Assembly: GCF_004210295.1 (NCBI RefSeq)
Contig: NZ_SDAK01000001.1
Coordinates: 434,001-498,000, forward strand
DNA from: Lactococcus sp. S-13
Lineage (GTDB): Bacteria > Bacillota > Bacilli > Lactobacillales > Streptococcaceae
Direction of reading: 5' to 3'
Length of the DNA: 64,000 bases
The notes beneath the pieces are model-generated. The model did no database searches and was not told the DNA's origin. It worked only from the letters and a program-made list of their open reading frames with translations. Shown in pieces: positions 7,897-17,605 of the stretch; positions within the stretch are counted from its first letter, which is position 1, and each line of letters opens with the position of its first letter. The translations under genes were made by a program, and so were the position numbers.

Positions 7897-10065
7897 ATGT
7901 CTTTAAAACAACTCAAAGATGTCACTTATTTTAAGCTAAATAATGAAATCAATATTCCTGTCAACGGCGCTATCCCGCTTGCCAAAGACAAGGAAGCCAT
8001 CACCGCATTTTTCAAAGAAAATGTTCAACCTAATCGCTTCACCGCTGAAACTTACATGGACAAGCTCAATTGGCTGGTCAAAGAAGAATATTTAGAAGCT
8101 GAATTTTTAGCTCTATACAGTCCAGAATTTATCACGGTTTTGCGCAAAGAGCTGGCAGCTTTTGAATTTCATTTTGATTCATTCATGGCGGCTTATAAAT
8201 TTTATAATCAATATGCCATGAAAAACAACGACGGCTCACTTTATCTGGAAGACTTTGAAGATCGTGTGCTCATGAACGCACTTTACATGGCTGACGGCTC
8301 TGAAAAATTGGCCCATGATTTGGCCTTTGCCATGATTAACCGCCGTTATCAGCCTGCAACTCCGACTTTTTTGAACGCTGGTCGTAAACGTCGGGGCGAA
8401 TTTGTGTCATGTTTTCTTTTGCAACTGACTGATGACATGAACTCAATCGGACGTACTATTAACTCTGCTTTGCAACTGTCTAAAAACGGTGGAGGAGTTG
8501 GTTTGAACCTGACCAATCTGCGTGCTGCTGGTGCACCAATCAAGGGTTATGATGGTGTGGCTGCTGGAGTTGTGCCGGTCATGAAATTGTTCGAAGACAG
8601 CTTTTCATATGCTAACCAGCTCGGTCAACGTCAAGGTGCTGGTGTGGTTTATCTGTCGATTTTCCACCCCGACATCATGCAATTTTTATCCACCAAAAAA
8701 GAGAACGCCGATGAAAAAATTCGGGTCAAGACTTTGTCACTAGGTGTGACAGTGCCTGATAAATTCTACGAATTGGTCAAAAAAGGCGAAACCATGTACT
8801 TGTTTGAGCCATACTTTGTCGAAAAACACTATGGTAAACCTTTCTCAGAAGTCGATTTGACCGCCGAATACGACAATATGGTGGCCAATCCAGACATTCG
8901 CAAGACAGCAATTTCTGCTCGTGAACTGGAGCAAGAATTGTCTAAACTGCAACAAGAATCAGGCTATCCTTACGTCATCAACGTGGATACGGTAAACGCC
9001 GCAAATCCTATTGACGGGGTCATTTCCATGTCCAACCTTTGCTCAGAAATCTTGCAAGTGCAGACACCATCTGTCTTAAATGATGATCAAACTTACAAAA
9101 CTTTGGGCACTGACGTAGCTTGTAACCTTGGCTCAACTAACGTGCTCAACATGATGACTTCTGCTGATGAATTTGGCAGTTCTGTCGAATCTATGGTGCG
9201 GGCGCTGACTTTCATCTCTGAAACGTCAAATCTGGACACTGTGCCAACCGTCCGCAAAGGAAATGACGAAATGCACGCGATTGGCCTTGGTGCTATGGGC
9301 TTGCATTCATTTTTAGCGAAAAATCAAATTCATTATGACAGCAAGGAAGCCGTTGAATTTACTAGCGTTTATTTCATGTTGCTCAATTATTATACTTTGG
9401 TGGCCTCAAATAAATTGGCAGTTGAAAAAGGTTCTTCTTTCAAAACTTTCGAAAAATCGGCTTACGCTGACGGCAGCTATTTTGATAAATATGTCAGCCA
9501 TGATTATTTTGCGGCTGTTTCACCAAAGGTACAAGCTTTGTTTGAGGGCATTGATGTGCCAAGTCTGGCTGACTGGGCGGCTTTGCGTGAAACGGTGAAA
9601 GCTTCTGGGCTTTACAATTCTTACCGCATGGCGGTGGCGCCAAATGGTTCGATTTCTTACATCAATGACTGTTCTTCTTCGATTCACCCCATCGTCAACC
9701 GGATTGAGGAACGCCAGGAAAAGAAAGTCGGCAAGATTTATTATCCTGCGGCTGGACTTTCAACCGAAACCATCCCTTACTACAAATCAGCTTATGACAC
9801 CGATATGCGGGCGGTCATTGACGTTTATGCAGCGGCAACGGAACACGTTGACCAAGGCTTGTCATTGACTTTGTTCATGCGCTCAACTTTGCCAGAAGGC
9901 TTGTACGAATGGAAAGTGGCCACTAACAAAATGACCACACGTGATTTGTCAATTTTGCGCAATTATGCTTTCAAAAAAGGTATCAAAACCATTTACTACG
10001 TCCGCACCTTTACTGACGACCAAGAGGAAGTCGGTGCTAACCAGTGCGAAAGCTGTGTGATTTAA
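7897..10065 (+). CDS. nrdE: class Ib ribonucleotide reductase alpha subunit NrdE
   Basis: Catalytic subunit converting ribonucleoside diphosphates to deoxyribonucleotides; 722 residues, the normal length. It has the short N-terminus without an ATP cone that defines NrdE, the loop SKNGGGVGLNLTNLRAAG, the radical-site segment SNLCSEI, the pair of tyrosines near GIKTIYYVRT, and a C-terminal NQCESCVI carrying the cysteine pair re-reduced by NrdH. ATG preceded by AAGGAG. The interval to nrdF is unusually long (204 bases). Confidence 0.98.
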   Translation: MSLKQLKDVTYFKLNNEINIPVNGAIPLAKDKEAITAFFKENVQPNRFTAETYMDKLNWLVKEEYLEAEFLALYSPEFITVLRKELAAFEFHFDSFMAAYKFYNQYAMKNNDGSLYLEDFEDRVLMNALYMADGSEKLAHDLAFAMINRRYQPATPTFLNAGRKRRGEFVSCFLLQLTDDMNSIGRTINSALQLSKNGGGVGLNLTNLRAAGAPIKGYDGVAAGVVPVMKLFEDSFSYANQLGQRQGAGVVYLSIFHPDIMQFLSTKKENADEKIRVKTLSLGVTVPDKFYELVKKGETMYLFEPYFVEKHYGKPFSEVDLTAEYDNMVANPDIRKTAISARELEQELSKLQQESGYPYVINVDTVNAANPIDGVISMSNLCSEILQVQTPSVLNDDQTYKTLGTDVACNLGSTNVLNMMTSADEFGSSVESMVRALTFISETSNLDTVPTVRKGNDEMHAIGLGAMGLHSFLAKNQIHYDSKEAVEFTSVYFMLLNYYTLVASNKLAVEKGSSFKTFEKSAYADGSYFDKYVSHDYFAAVSPKVQALFEGIDVPSLADWAALRETVKASGLYNSYRMAVAPNGSISYINDCSSSIHPIVNRIEERQEKKVGKIYYPAAGLSTETIPYYKSAYDTDMRAVIDVYAAATEHVDQGLSLTLFMRSTLPEGLYEWKVATNKMTTRDLSILRNYAFKKGIKTIYYVRTFTDDQEEVGANQCESCVI

Positions 10066-10097
10066 GGAAATTTTAATGAGGAAGCTGTCGGTAAAAT

Positions 10098-10176
10098 AGA
10101 GCATTTACTGACGGAATTGTTTGGCGTCAGAGAAATTGCTGACGAAACTCATTTGAGCTAGAGAATTTACTGACGA
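10098..10176 (+). repeat. three dispersed-element copies between nrdE and nrdF
   Basis: CTGACG cores at 10108, 10139 and 10170, each preceded by AGAG(A/C)A(A/T)(A/T)T(A/G). Spacing is exactly 31 and 31 bp, all oriented with transcription. A degenerate fourth core (CTGTCG) is at 10085, and an inverted CGTCAG at 10125. Confidence 0.85.
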
Positions 10177-10213
10177 AATTGGTCAACGATAAAAAAAGAG
10201 AGGAATTGAGTGC

Positions 10214-10250
10214 GATGTTTAAAATGAACCTTTTCATCATTTTAAACATC
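10214..10250 (+). other. 14-bp perfect inverted repeat before nrdF
   Basis: 10214-10227 and 10237-10250 pair perfectly around a 9-nt loop, ending 19 bases before the nrdF start. No T run follows, so it is not a classical terminator. It is more likely an RNA stability or processing hairpin, or a protein operator. Confidence 0.6.
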
Positions 10251-10269
10251 AGGCTCATATCTTAATAAT

Positions 10270-11247
10270 ATGTCTGAAAATGAAAATTTGACGGTGCCGA
10301 CTTATTACAGCGCCATTGACTGGAATTCCATTGAGGATTCGATTGATAAATACACTTGGGAAAAGCTGACCAGCCAGTTTTGGCTAGATACGCGTGTGCC
10401 TGTGTCTAATGACTTGGACGACTGGCGCAAATTGCCCCAAGTGGAACGGGATACTTTTGCTAAAGCCTTTGCTGGCTTGACTTTGCTGGACACTTTACAA
10501 TCGGTGGACGGTGCTGAAGTGCTCAAACACGACGCCCGCACACCGCAGGAAATTGCTTGTTTCAACAACATTCAATTTATGGAATCAGTCCACGCCAAGT
10601 CTTACTCTACGATTTTCTCGACTTTGAACACCAAAAAGGAAATCGAAGAGCTCTTTAACTGGGTGGATACCAACGTTTATATGCAAACCAAAGCTGAGAT
10701 TATCAATAAAATCTACGAAACTGGCACAGCTTTGCAAAAAAAAGTCGCTTCGGTTTTCTTGGAAACTTGCCTCTTCTACTCTGGTTTTTACACGCCCCTG
10801 CGCTATCTGGGCAGCAACAAGATGATTAACTCGGCGGAAATCATCAAGCTGATCATTCGTGACGAGTCTGTCCACGGGACATATATCGGCTACAAGTTCC
10901 AGCTGGGCTTCAATGAGCTGTCTGACGAGGAGCAAAGCGACTTCCGCGACTGGATGTACGCCCTCCTTTACGAGCTTTATGAAAATGAAGAAAAGTACAC
11001 ACACCTGCTCTACGACGAGGTCGGCTGGAGCGAGGAAGTGCTGACTTTCATCCGATACAATGCTAACAAAGCCCTGATGAATCTGGGGCAAGACCCGCTT
11101 TTCCCAGACACAGCGGCCGACGTCAATCCAGTGGTTATGAACGGCATTTCAACAAGTTCATCAAACCACGACTTCTTCTCACAAGTTGGTAATTCTTACC
11201 TGCTGGGCGAGGTGGAAGCCATGTCTGACGACGACTATAATATTTAA
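10270..11247 (+). CDS. nrdF: class Ib ribonucleotide reductase beta subunit NrdF
   Basis: Radical-bearing dimetal subunit, 325 residues as expected. Metal ligands sit in the conserved helices: the Asp in LLDTLQSVDGAE, the ENxxH-type segment FMESVHAKSYS, and the RDESVHGTYIGYK helix; the radical tyrosine lies between. The ATG at 10270 has no clear ribosome site (only AGG about 17 bases upstream), odd for an essential gene, and a stable hairpin lies just before. Last gene of nrdHIEF, followed by a terminator. Confidence 0.97.
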   Translation: MSENENLTVPTYYSAIDWNSIEDSIDKYTWEKLTSQFWLDTRVPVSNDLDDWRKLPQVERDTFAKAFAGLTLLDTLQSVDGAEVLKHDARTPQEIACFNNIQFMESVHAKSYSTIFSTLNTKKEIEELFNWVDTNVYMQTKAEIINKIYETGTALQKKVASVFLETCLFYSGFYTPLRYLGSNKMINSAEIIKLIIRDESVHGTYIGYKFQLGFNELSDEEQSDFRDWMYALLYELYENEEKYTHLLYDEVGWSEEVLTFIRYNANKALMNLGQDPLFPDTAADVNPVVMNGISTSSSNHDFFSQVGNSYLLGEVEAMSDDDYNI

Positions 11248-11268
11248 AAAAATTTTTTAATCATAAAC

Positions 11269-11307
11269 AGCACCCAAAGTCCGCTTTTGACTGAGAGGTG
11301 CTTTTTT
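11269..11307 (+). terminator. nrdF terminator
   Basis: AGCACC (11269-11274) pairs with GGTGCT (11297-11302), with an inner AGTC/GACT stem, followed by a T6 run. Confidence 0.85.
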
Positions 11308-11464
11308 ATATACAAAATAAACAAAACAGAAACCCAAAAGAAAATCTTGACATATTAGAGAAAAAATGACAAAATAGAGAAGTAAAGAAGTCAAAGAAAT
11401 TAGAAGTTTTGACTTTCGTTTTTTTTAATTACAACTATCTTGTAAAAATTAAAAGGAGTAACTT

Positions 11465-14400
11465 ATGAAACTTTCTCACTTTAGTCGGAAGGTCACTTTG
11501 ATGTCCGTGATTTTGTTGAGCAGTGCGGCGACGGCTGGCGGGTTTATTTCACTGAAAAATTCACCACTTGAGTCTTTTATGGCACAGAGGGCTGACGCAG
11601 CGACGACTTCTAACTCTTACAGTGTGAGTGGAACGGTTGGGTCTTTTACGATTTTGAAAAGCCCAACCATGGTGGGAACTGGAAATAGCACGAGCGGTTT
11701 TGTGGCGAATGCTAAAGAAAATGATGCTTCGGCGCCAAAAATGACGAGTGGCTCTGGGGTTGTTTCTGCTGCTGGGACTTATTCAGGATCCTCTGTGGCG
11801 ATTTCTGCTGGTTCAAACAAGGGAACATATGCTGCTAACTGGGGTTCAGCTCCTTCTCTTGTCACGACAGGAGCTTATGTCGTTTCTGGCTTGAGTGTGG
11901 GGTCTTCATTTGACAAAACTTGGTCAAATATTGGGACGCTGAATGGAAAAGCTTTGAATGTCACTATGACTTTCATAGTCACTGCGCTCCAAAATCCTTC
12001 TGGAACAAATAATTACATTGCCGTTTCGAATAATTTAAACACTTTTGTGACGTCGAATAATCTCAACGGGAAGTTCCAAGTTCACTATACTTATGCTGAC
12101 GGAACGCCTCTTTCTTTGAGTGACATGAATCAGCTTGCTTTTTTAGGGGGTTCTTTGACGCCTTCTACGGAATATATGACGACTGCGGATGCGGCGGATG
12201 TCTTACTTTCTTCAAATGCCAGTGTGCCAACGGCGGTTAAGGGGGCGACAACTGCTAATGCGAGTTCTCTGGGATTGGCTTCGGGTTTGACGACTGTTTT
12301 TTATTCGCCTACAAACTCTTATACGGTCAGCGATACGGATTTTAATTCTTATGCCTATGCTTATGGGGCTTCTTTTTTGAATTTTTCAACGGCAACGCCT
12401 ACTTTTTATTTTGGAAATTGGACGGCTTCGTCTGGCAAGATTTCGGCGCAGGGGGCTAATCACATCTTGTTTGCGACGGAGACTTCTCCAATCACGGTCA
12501 GCAAATTGTTGACGGCGGTAGGAGATAGTTATTATACGACAGTAACTCCTTCGACCGATGCTGTCTTGAAGAATACTGTGAATCCTTCTCAGCTCAATGA
12601 TAACAGCTCAGCGACCATTACTAAAGCAACGGCAAGTGTCGTGAGTGGCCCTGATGGACAAACTTATCCTGCAGGTAGTGTAACGGTGGATGATGCTGGA
12701 AATGTGACGGTAGATCACTCTATTTTGAGCAAGCCGGGCATTTATACGTTCAGCGTGACTTATACGGATAGTACTGGGGCGATTGTTACGGCTTATGATA
12801 ACATCTCAGTCGCTATCGGAACAAATAGTTTGACGCCACTGGCCACACCTGTGACCGTAAAAAATACAAATGTGCCAACCGGAACGCCTAAGATTTCGGT
12901 TAAAGGGCCTGATGGAGCGTCTGTCACTGCTTCTGATGTCACTTTAAATCAGAGCGATGCGGATAGCTTGGTCACTTTGGCGGGGCAAAATACGCCGGGT
13001 ATTTATACGATTGATTTGACTTATCCAAATGGTGTGGTCGTCGAGGACTATATTTCGGTTGTTGAGGGCGACAGCACTACTGTTGGCACTAATCAACTAG
13101 CGACGCTCCAAAACAATGTGCAAGAAATCATTGACCAAAATACAACTGATGGTGGAAATGTCATCCAAAATCCCGTGTTAGACTTGTCGGCGGGTGTGGT
13201 CGGGACAATCTCTGCCCCTACTGGTGTGACGGTCGATCCCGCACTGGTCAGTGTGAATGCGGACGGTTCTGTGACTTTAAATGGTCAACCGACACCTGGT
13301 GTTTACACGATTCCTGTGACTTATACTGAAACTTATACCGACAGTAGCGACAAGCAAGTGACACTGACAGTCACCATCAATGACGTCGTCACTGTGGTAG
13401 AAAATAAAATCCCTGGTTTTGAAGTTTCAACGGCTCAAGGAAGTGCCGTTACTGGGACAAACGATTTGTCAAATGTTAATCTGGGCTTGTTAGATGCTCA
13501 AGGGCCTAAGCAACAATCTGTGGAATTGCTTTCGGCAACACAGCATGATGCCAACAAAACGCCTATCACGACAGCGAGTGCTGCTGATTTCACTCTGAAT
13601 GGAAGTCTCTTAGCGCCGTGGGATTATGGCGGGGTGACTGCTTCTGATCAGCTTGCTCCGGGAGACTATACTATCAAGGTCACTTATGTGGGGCAAGACG
13701 GTATACAATCTACGGTGAATGACATTGTCCATGTGTATCCAAAGCCTACCCTATCAAGCCAAGACACTAAAATGATGGTCGGAGATGACTTTACTGACAA
13801 GGCTGCTTTTACTGAGGGGATGGACAGTTTAGGGCAGGCAATTGATTATGATGAAGCAATCCAAAATGGTGATTTGCTTGTGACGGATGATGTGGACACA
13901 TCTAAAGCAGGGGACTATACGGTCACTTTTACTTATACTGATCCGACGACGAAGCAAAAGGTGACTTCTACTGCGACGGTGACTGTGGTGGATAATACTG
14001 CAATCAGCTCAAAGGCAACTGATGCTATTTTGGAGGGGACTGATTTTGCACCAGCTGATGATTATCTCGCTTCCACAAATGCGGATAAGACGGCTGGAAG
14101 CTTGACCAATACTAACTCTGCTAAGGTGGCTGTGGTGATTACAGATGCTCAGGATAAACTTGTCTGGTCTGGGTCTGCGGATGCGATTGTACCTGCAAGC
14201 AAACTTCCTGCTGGAAATTATACGGTGACTTACAAAGTGACGGATACGACTGGCAGTACAAAATCTAGTACTACAGCACTCAAAGTGATCGCCCTAGATC
14301 GGACTGACCTTGTCAGCAAGGCAACAGACACTGTCCCAGCCGGTATTTATAAGCCAAGTGGGGATTATCTTTCTTCCCAAAATACTGACGGATCGTCTGG

Positions 14401-16576
14401 CAGTCTGACCGCTACTAATAATCAGCCTGTGCAAGTCACAATTACTGACAAAAATGGTCAAGTCATTGACCAAGGGCCAGCAGATCGCACGGTTACACTG
14501 ACGGGTGGAACTTACACTGTCGTTTATACGGTCAAAAATGCTGACGGAAATGCAGTCAGCAGCACTACCTCGCTCACGGTGACTGACAATACTTCAATTT
14601 CATCAAAAGCAACGGATACGATTATCGCGGGAATTTACCAGCCAAGCAAGGACTATGTCACTTCTACTAACGCTGACGGGACGGGAGCGACTTTTGCCAA
14701 TACCAACGGCAACTCTGTCAAGGTGAGCTTGACCGATAAGTCTGGAAACGTAGTCACACCAAATGCTGACGGCACTTATACTTTGGCCGGCGGATCTTAC
14801 AGCGAAATTTACACCGTCACAGACAGCAATGGCAATCCACACAGCGCAACTACAATTGTGAGCGTTCAAGATTTGACAACACTTCACACTCAATCAACCT
14901 TCACGACTGACGCGCCAGCGCTTAATCAAAGCACCGTGCCTTTTGATCCTGCTGCTGCATTTGAAACTTCCACAAACGCTGACGGATCTGACGGGACTTT
15001 AGCAAACACTAACGGCGCGAGCGTCACCGTCACTGTCACGGGTAAAAATGGAAACCTTGTCTCACCAGCCTCTGACGGGACTTATCCGCTCTTACCTGAT
15101 GAAAATTACACCGTGACCTACACCACTCACAATGCTTCGGGGCAAGCAGTCAGCACGACCACCGAAGTCAATGTCCCTACTGCCCCTGTTGATGAAAGCA
15201 CACTTGATTCACGAGACACCGATCAAATTTCTGTTGGCACTTATCATCCGCTCACTGATTTGACTACGGTCAAAAATGCTGACGGAACGGATGGCAAAGG
15301 CAATCTGAAGCTTAACAACGGCCCTATCCATGTCGAAATTACTGACGAAAATAACAAGCTAATCTGGCAAGCTGACCTCACAGCTGACAGCTCTGTTAAC
15401 TTGACTGGCGGGACTTATGTAGTCACTTACACCGGCAAAGATTCACTGAACAATCCTCTGGTTACCACAAGCTCACTCACTGTCACAGACCAAACAGCAC
15501 TGATTTCTAAACCTGTCAACAATAGCCTCAAGGCCAATCAAACCTATCAACCCGCAAGCGACCTTGTCACTGACAAAAATGCTGACGGATCTGACGGCAG
15601 CCTTGATTTGACCAATGGAAATCCGGTCAAAGTCACAATTACTGACGAAAAAGGTCAGCCTGTCAGAGAAAATGCTGACGGAACTTACACCCTAGCTGGC
15701 GGTTCATACACCAGCACTTACACAAGCTCTGACAGCAATGGTCAGCCCGTGGTGACGACAACACTGATTAACGTTTCCGACCTGACTAGCATCATGACTA
15801 AAGGCACTGACCAAATTACTGACGGAAATGACTTCATTGCCAACATTGATTTTGTCAGCAGCACAAATGCTGACGGATCCACTGGAAATCTGTCCAGCAC
15901 CAACGAAAACCCTGTCACGCTCAACGTCGTTGACAAGACAGGAAAAAGCATTTGGACTGGAAAAGCCAGCGACAAAATCCCAGCCAGCAAGCTGCCCACA
16001 GGCGATTACACCATCACTTATCAGGTCAAAAATTCTAATGGCCAAATCGTCAGCAGCACCACAAACTTGACCGTTCAAGCCAAAAATCATCCTGCAGCAC
16101 CCTCAGCACCAACGGTTGATCATACGACACTGACGAGCCAAGCCAAAGACCAAATTACTGACGGAAATCCTTACACACCAAGCATTGACCTCACCAAAGC
16201 CACTGACCAAGCCGGAAATAAAGTCCCTGATTCTGACATCAGCGTTACAATCACTGACCAAACCGGCAAACTCATTTGGAACGGAAAGGCCAATGACACC
16301 GTCTCCGCTGGCCGATTAACAAGTGGTAGCTACACGGTCACCTATACTTACAAAGCAAAGACAGCCACAACCAGCTTAAGCGTTGTCGCCAAAAAACAAC
16401 CAACAGCAAAACCAACTGAAAGACCTGCCTCAGCTCCTACGCAGCCAACGTCTGAGGCTTCAAACAATGATTTACCACAAACCAGTGACAGCACTGGATA
16501 CTTAGCCGCGCTCATTGGCACATTCGCCCTATTTGGTGCTGGCTTACTCGAAGCCCTCAAGCGCCTGCGTCGCTAA
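11465..16576 (+). CDS. large sortase-anchored repeat surface protein
   Basis: A 1703-residue cell-wall protein. It has a basic N-terminus and hydrophobic signal sequence (residues ~9-30, likely cut near ADAA at 44-47), a ~400-residue unique region, several Rib-like/Ig-like blocks each ending in PGIYT(I/F)..VTYT, then eight ~95-100-residue repeats from about 13990 to 16395. Each runs SKATD...ADY..STNADG...TITD..G...GTYT..YTV...SSTT.L.V. A proline/threonine spacer leads to LPQTS (residues 1670-1674), a hydrophobic helix and the tail KRLRR. LPQTS departs from LPxTG in its last residue but should still be a sortase A-type signal. Ligand unknown; adhesin is inference. Good AAAAGGAG site. One exact copy of the dispersed element lies at 15665-15680 and encodes RENADG. 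Confidence 0.93.
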   Translation: MKLSHFSRKVTLMSVILLSSAATAGGFISLKNSPLESFMAQRADAATTSNSYSVSGTVGSFTILKSPTMVGTGNSTSGFVANAKENDASAPKMTSGSGVVSAAGTYSGSSVAISAGSNKGTYAANWGSAPSLVTTGAYVVSGLSVGSSFDKTWSNIGTLNGKALNVTMTFIVTALQNPSGTNNYIAVSNNLNTFVTSNNLNGKFQVHYTYADGTPLSLSDMNQLAFLGGSLTPSTEYMTTADAADVLLSSNASVPTAVKGATTANASSLGLASGLTTVFYSPTNSYTVSDTDFNSYAYAYGASFLNFSTATPTFYFGNWTASSGKISAQGANHILFATETSPITVSKLLTAVGDSYYTTVTPSTDAVLKNTVNPSQLNDNSSATITKATASVVSGPDGQTYPAGSVTVDDAGNVTVDHSILSKPGIYTFSVTYTDSTGAIVTAYDNISVAIGTNSLTPLATPVTVKNTNVPTGTPKISVKGPDGASVTASDVTLNQSDADSLVTLAGQNTPGIYTIDLTYPNGVVVEDYISVVEGDSTTVGTNQLATLQNNVQEIIDQNTTDGGNVIQNPVLDLSAGVVGTISAPTGVTVDPALVSVNADGSVTLNGQPTPGVYTIPVTYTETYTDSSDKQVTLTVTINDVVTVVENKIPGFEVSTAQGSAVTGTNDLSNVNLGLLDAQGPKQQSVELLSATQHDANKTPITTASAADFTLNGSLLAPWDYGGVTASDQLAPGDYTIKVTYVGQDGIQSTVNDIVHVYPKPTLSSQDTKMMVGDDFTDKAAFTEGMDSLGQAIDYDEAIQNGDLLVTDDVDTSKAGDYTVTFTYTDPTTKQKVTSTATVTVVDNTAISSKATDAILEGTDFAPADDYLASTNADKTAGSLTNTNSAKVAVVITDAQDKLVWSGSADAIVPASKLPAGNYTVTYKVTDTTGSTKSSTTALKVIALDRTDLVSKATDTVPAGIYKPSGDYLSSQNTDGSSGSLTATNNQPVQVTITDKNGQVIDQGPADRTVTLTGGTYTVVYTVKNADGNAVSSTTSLTVTDNTSISSKATDTIIAGIYQPSKDYVTSTNADGTGATFANTNGNSVKVSLTDKSGNVVTPNADGTYTLAGGSYSEIYTVTDSNGNPHSATTIVSVQDLTTLHTQSTFTTDAPALNQSTVPFDPAAAFETSTNADGSDGTLANTNGASVTVTVTGKNGNLVSPASDGTYPLLPDENYTVTYTTHNASGQAVSTTTEVNVPTAPVDESTLDSRDTDQISVGTYHPLTDLTTVKNADGTDGKGNLKLNNGPIHVEITDENNKLIWQADLTADSSVNLTGGTYVVTYTGKDSLNNPLVTTSSLTVTDQTALISKPVNNSLKANQTYQPASDLVTDKNADGSDGSLDLTNGNPVKVTITDEKGQPVRENADGTYTLAGGSYTSTYTSSDSNGQPVVTTTLINVSDLTSIMTKGTDQITDGNDFIANIDFVSSTNADGSTGNLSSTNENPVTLNVVDKTGKSIWTGKASDKIPASKLPTGDYTITYQVKNSNGQIVSSTTNLTVQAKNHPAAPSAPTVDHTTLTSQAKDQITDGNPYTPSIDLTKATDQAGNKVPDSDISVTITDQTGKLIWNGKANDTVSAGRLTSGSYTVTYTYKAKTATTSLSVVAKKQPTAKPTERPASAPTQPTSEASNNDLPQTSDSTGYLAALIGTFALFGAGLLEALKRLRR
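13990..16395 (+). repeat. eight ~95-residue tandem protein repeats
   Basis: Repeats begin near 13990, 14296, 14590, 14873, 15182, 15491, 15782 and 16105. They are divergent in sequence (not recent duplications) but share the NADG and TITD/ITDGN turns. In the N-terminal half of the gene the Asn-Ala-Asp-Gly turn is written with GCG GAC; in these repeats it is mostly AAT GCT GAC GGA, which contains the CTGACG core. Confidence 0.8.
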
Positions 16577-16585
16577 TTTCACATC

Positions 16586-16618
16586 AAAAAAGCAAGGAAA
16601 TAAAAACCTTGCTTTTTT
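16586..16618 (+). terminator. surface-protein terminator
   Basis: 12-bp perfect stem (16586-16597 with 16607-16618), 9-nt loop, T6. Confidence 0.9.
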
Positions 16619-16639
16619 ACATTTAAAAATTGAAACAAA

Positions 16640-16664
16640 AAAATACCAGACGTGCTGGTATTTT
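16640..16664 (-). terminator. ftsX terminator (bidirectional)
   Basis: AAAATACCAG / CTGGTATTTT around a 5-nt loop; it sits 6 bases past the ftsX stop codon. Confidence 0.85.
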
Positions 16665-16669
16665 ATTTG

Positions 16670-17605
16670 TTAAACTTTGAGGAAGCGACGCATTGACAAA
16701 AGCGCCCCAAACGATCCAATCAGAACACCGATAACCACCATAATTCCAATCATTTGAGGAATGAATTGGTCTGGTGCGTACATCGAGAGATTTTGTGATT
16801 GAAGACTTGGTGTGAAGCTAATAAAAGCAATTCTGTAGAGCCAAGCGATTAAAAGACTTGGCAAAACAGCACCCAAAAGTCCAACCCAAGCCCCTTCTAA
16901 GAAGAAAGGCCAACGGATATAACCATTTTTTGCACCAACCAAGCGCATGATTTGAATCTCACGCTGACGAGACATAATAGTAATCCGAATCGTGTTTGAA
17001 ATCAAGAAAATCGCAACGAAAAGCAAAAGTCCTGCCGCTGCAAAGCCCCAAGTCCGAACAACTCTAGCAATACTAAAGATTCGGTTGGTGTTTGCTCCAC
17101 CATAAGTAGCACTGCCGACACCTGGAATTTTCTTAACTGCCGCAGTCACTTGTTTGATATGCTTTGGTGAGTCCGCTTCAACGATATAAGCATCGTACAG
17201 CGGATTAGCGTCACCCTTGAACAACTCCCAAGCTTTACCCAATGATTTTGTCAATTGATTCAGCTGAGCTTGTTTGCTTGAAAAAGTTACTTTTTCTACA
17301 TTAGGCACTTTATTGATGGCTTCGTACACCTTGAGGTGATTTGGATTAGCAATCATTTTGTGCGCATCTTTAGGGTCTTGAATCTCTTTATCTTGGTCAT
17401 GAACGTCCAATTTCATATAAGCAACAACACGAACATTTCCTTCGATATCTTTTGCTAATTTTGTAGTATTCATGATTAAAGAAAGGAAAAGTCCCACTAA
17501 AACCAAAGTAATCATAACTGAAGAAACCGCTGCAACAGTCATCCAACCGTTTCGTTTCAAGTTTTTCAGTGATTCACCAATATGTTTGAAGAAATTTCTA
17601 ATCAT
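16670..17605 (-). CDS. ftsX: cell-division ABC permease-like protein FtsX
   Basis: Four-helix membrane subunit of FtsEX, which in streptococci activates the peptidoglycan hydrolase PcsB across the membrane at the septum. It has one N-terminal helix (residues ~22-45), a large extracellular domain (~50-170), then three helices in the FtsX/MacB-like C-terminal domain with RQREIQIMRLVGA. I place the start at 17605 (MIRNFF), where the ATG overlaps the ftsE stop (ATGATTAG) and has AAGGAG upstream; this gives 311 residues. The longer frame from 17656 would overlap ftsE by 59 bases. Confidence 0.95.
   Translation of the reverse strand: MIRNFFKHIGESLKNLKRNGWMTVAAVSSVMITLVLVGLFLSLIMNTTKLAKDIEGNVRVVAYMKLDVHDQDKEIQDPKDAHKMIANPNHLKVYEAINKVPNVEKVTFSSKQAQLNQLTKSLGKAWELFKGDANPLYDAYIVEADSPKHIKQVTAAVKKIPGVGSATYGGANTNRIFSIARVVRTWGFAAAGLLLFVAIFLISNTIRITIMSRQREIQIMRLVGAKNGYIRWPFFLEGAWVGLLGAVLPSLLIAWLYRIAFISFTPSLQSQNLSMYAPDQFIPQMIGIMVVIGVLIGSFGALLSMRRFLKV

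Noticed and set aside
10585-11091. 168-codon frame opposite nrdF
   Set aside because: Antisense to a highly conserved gene; no promoter or ribosome site.
15704-16090. Reading frames antisense to the surface-protein repeats
   Set aside because: They arise from the repetitive, stop-poor coding sequence and have no start signals.
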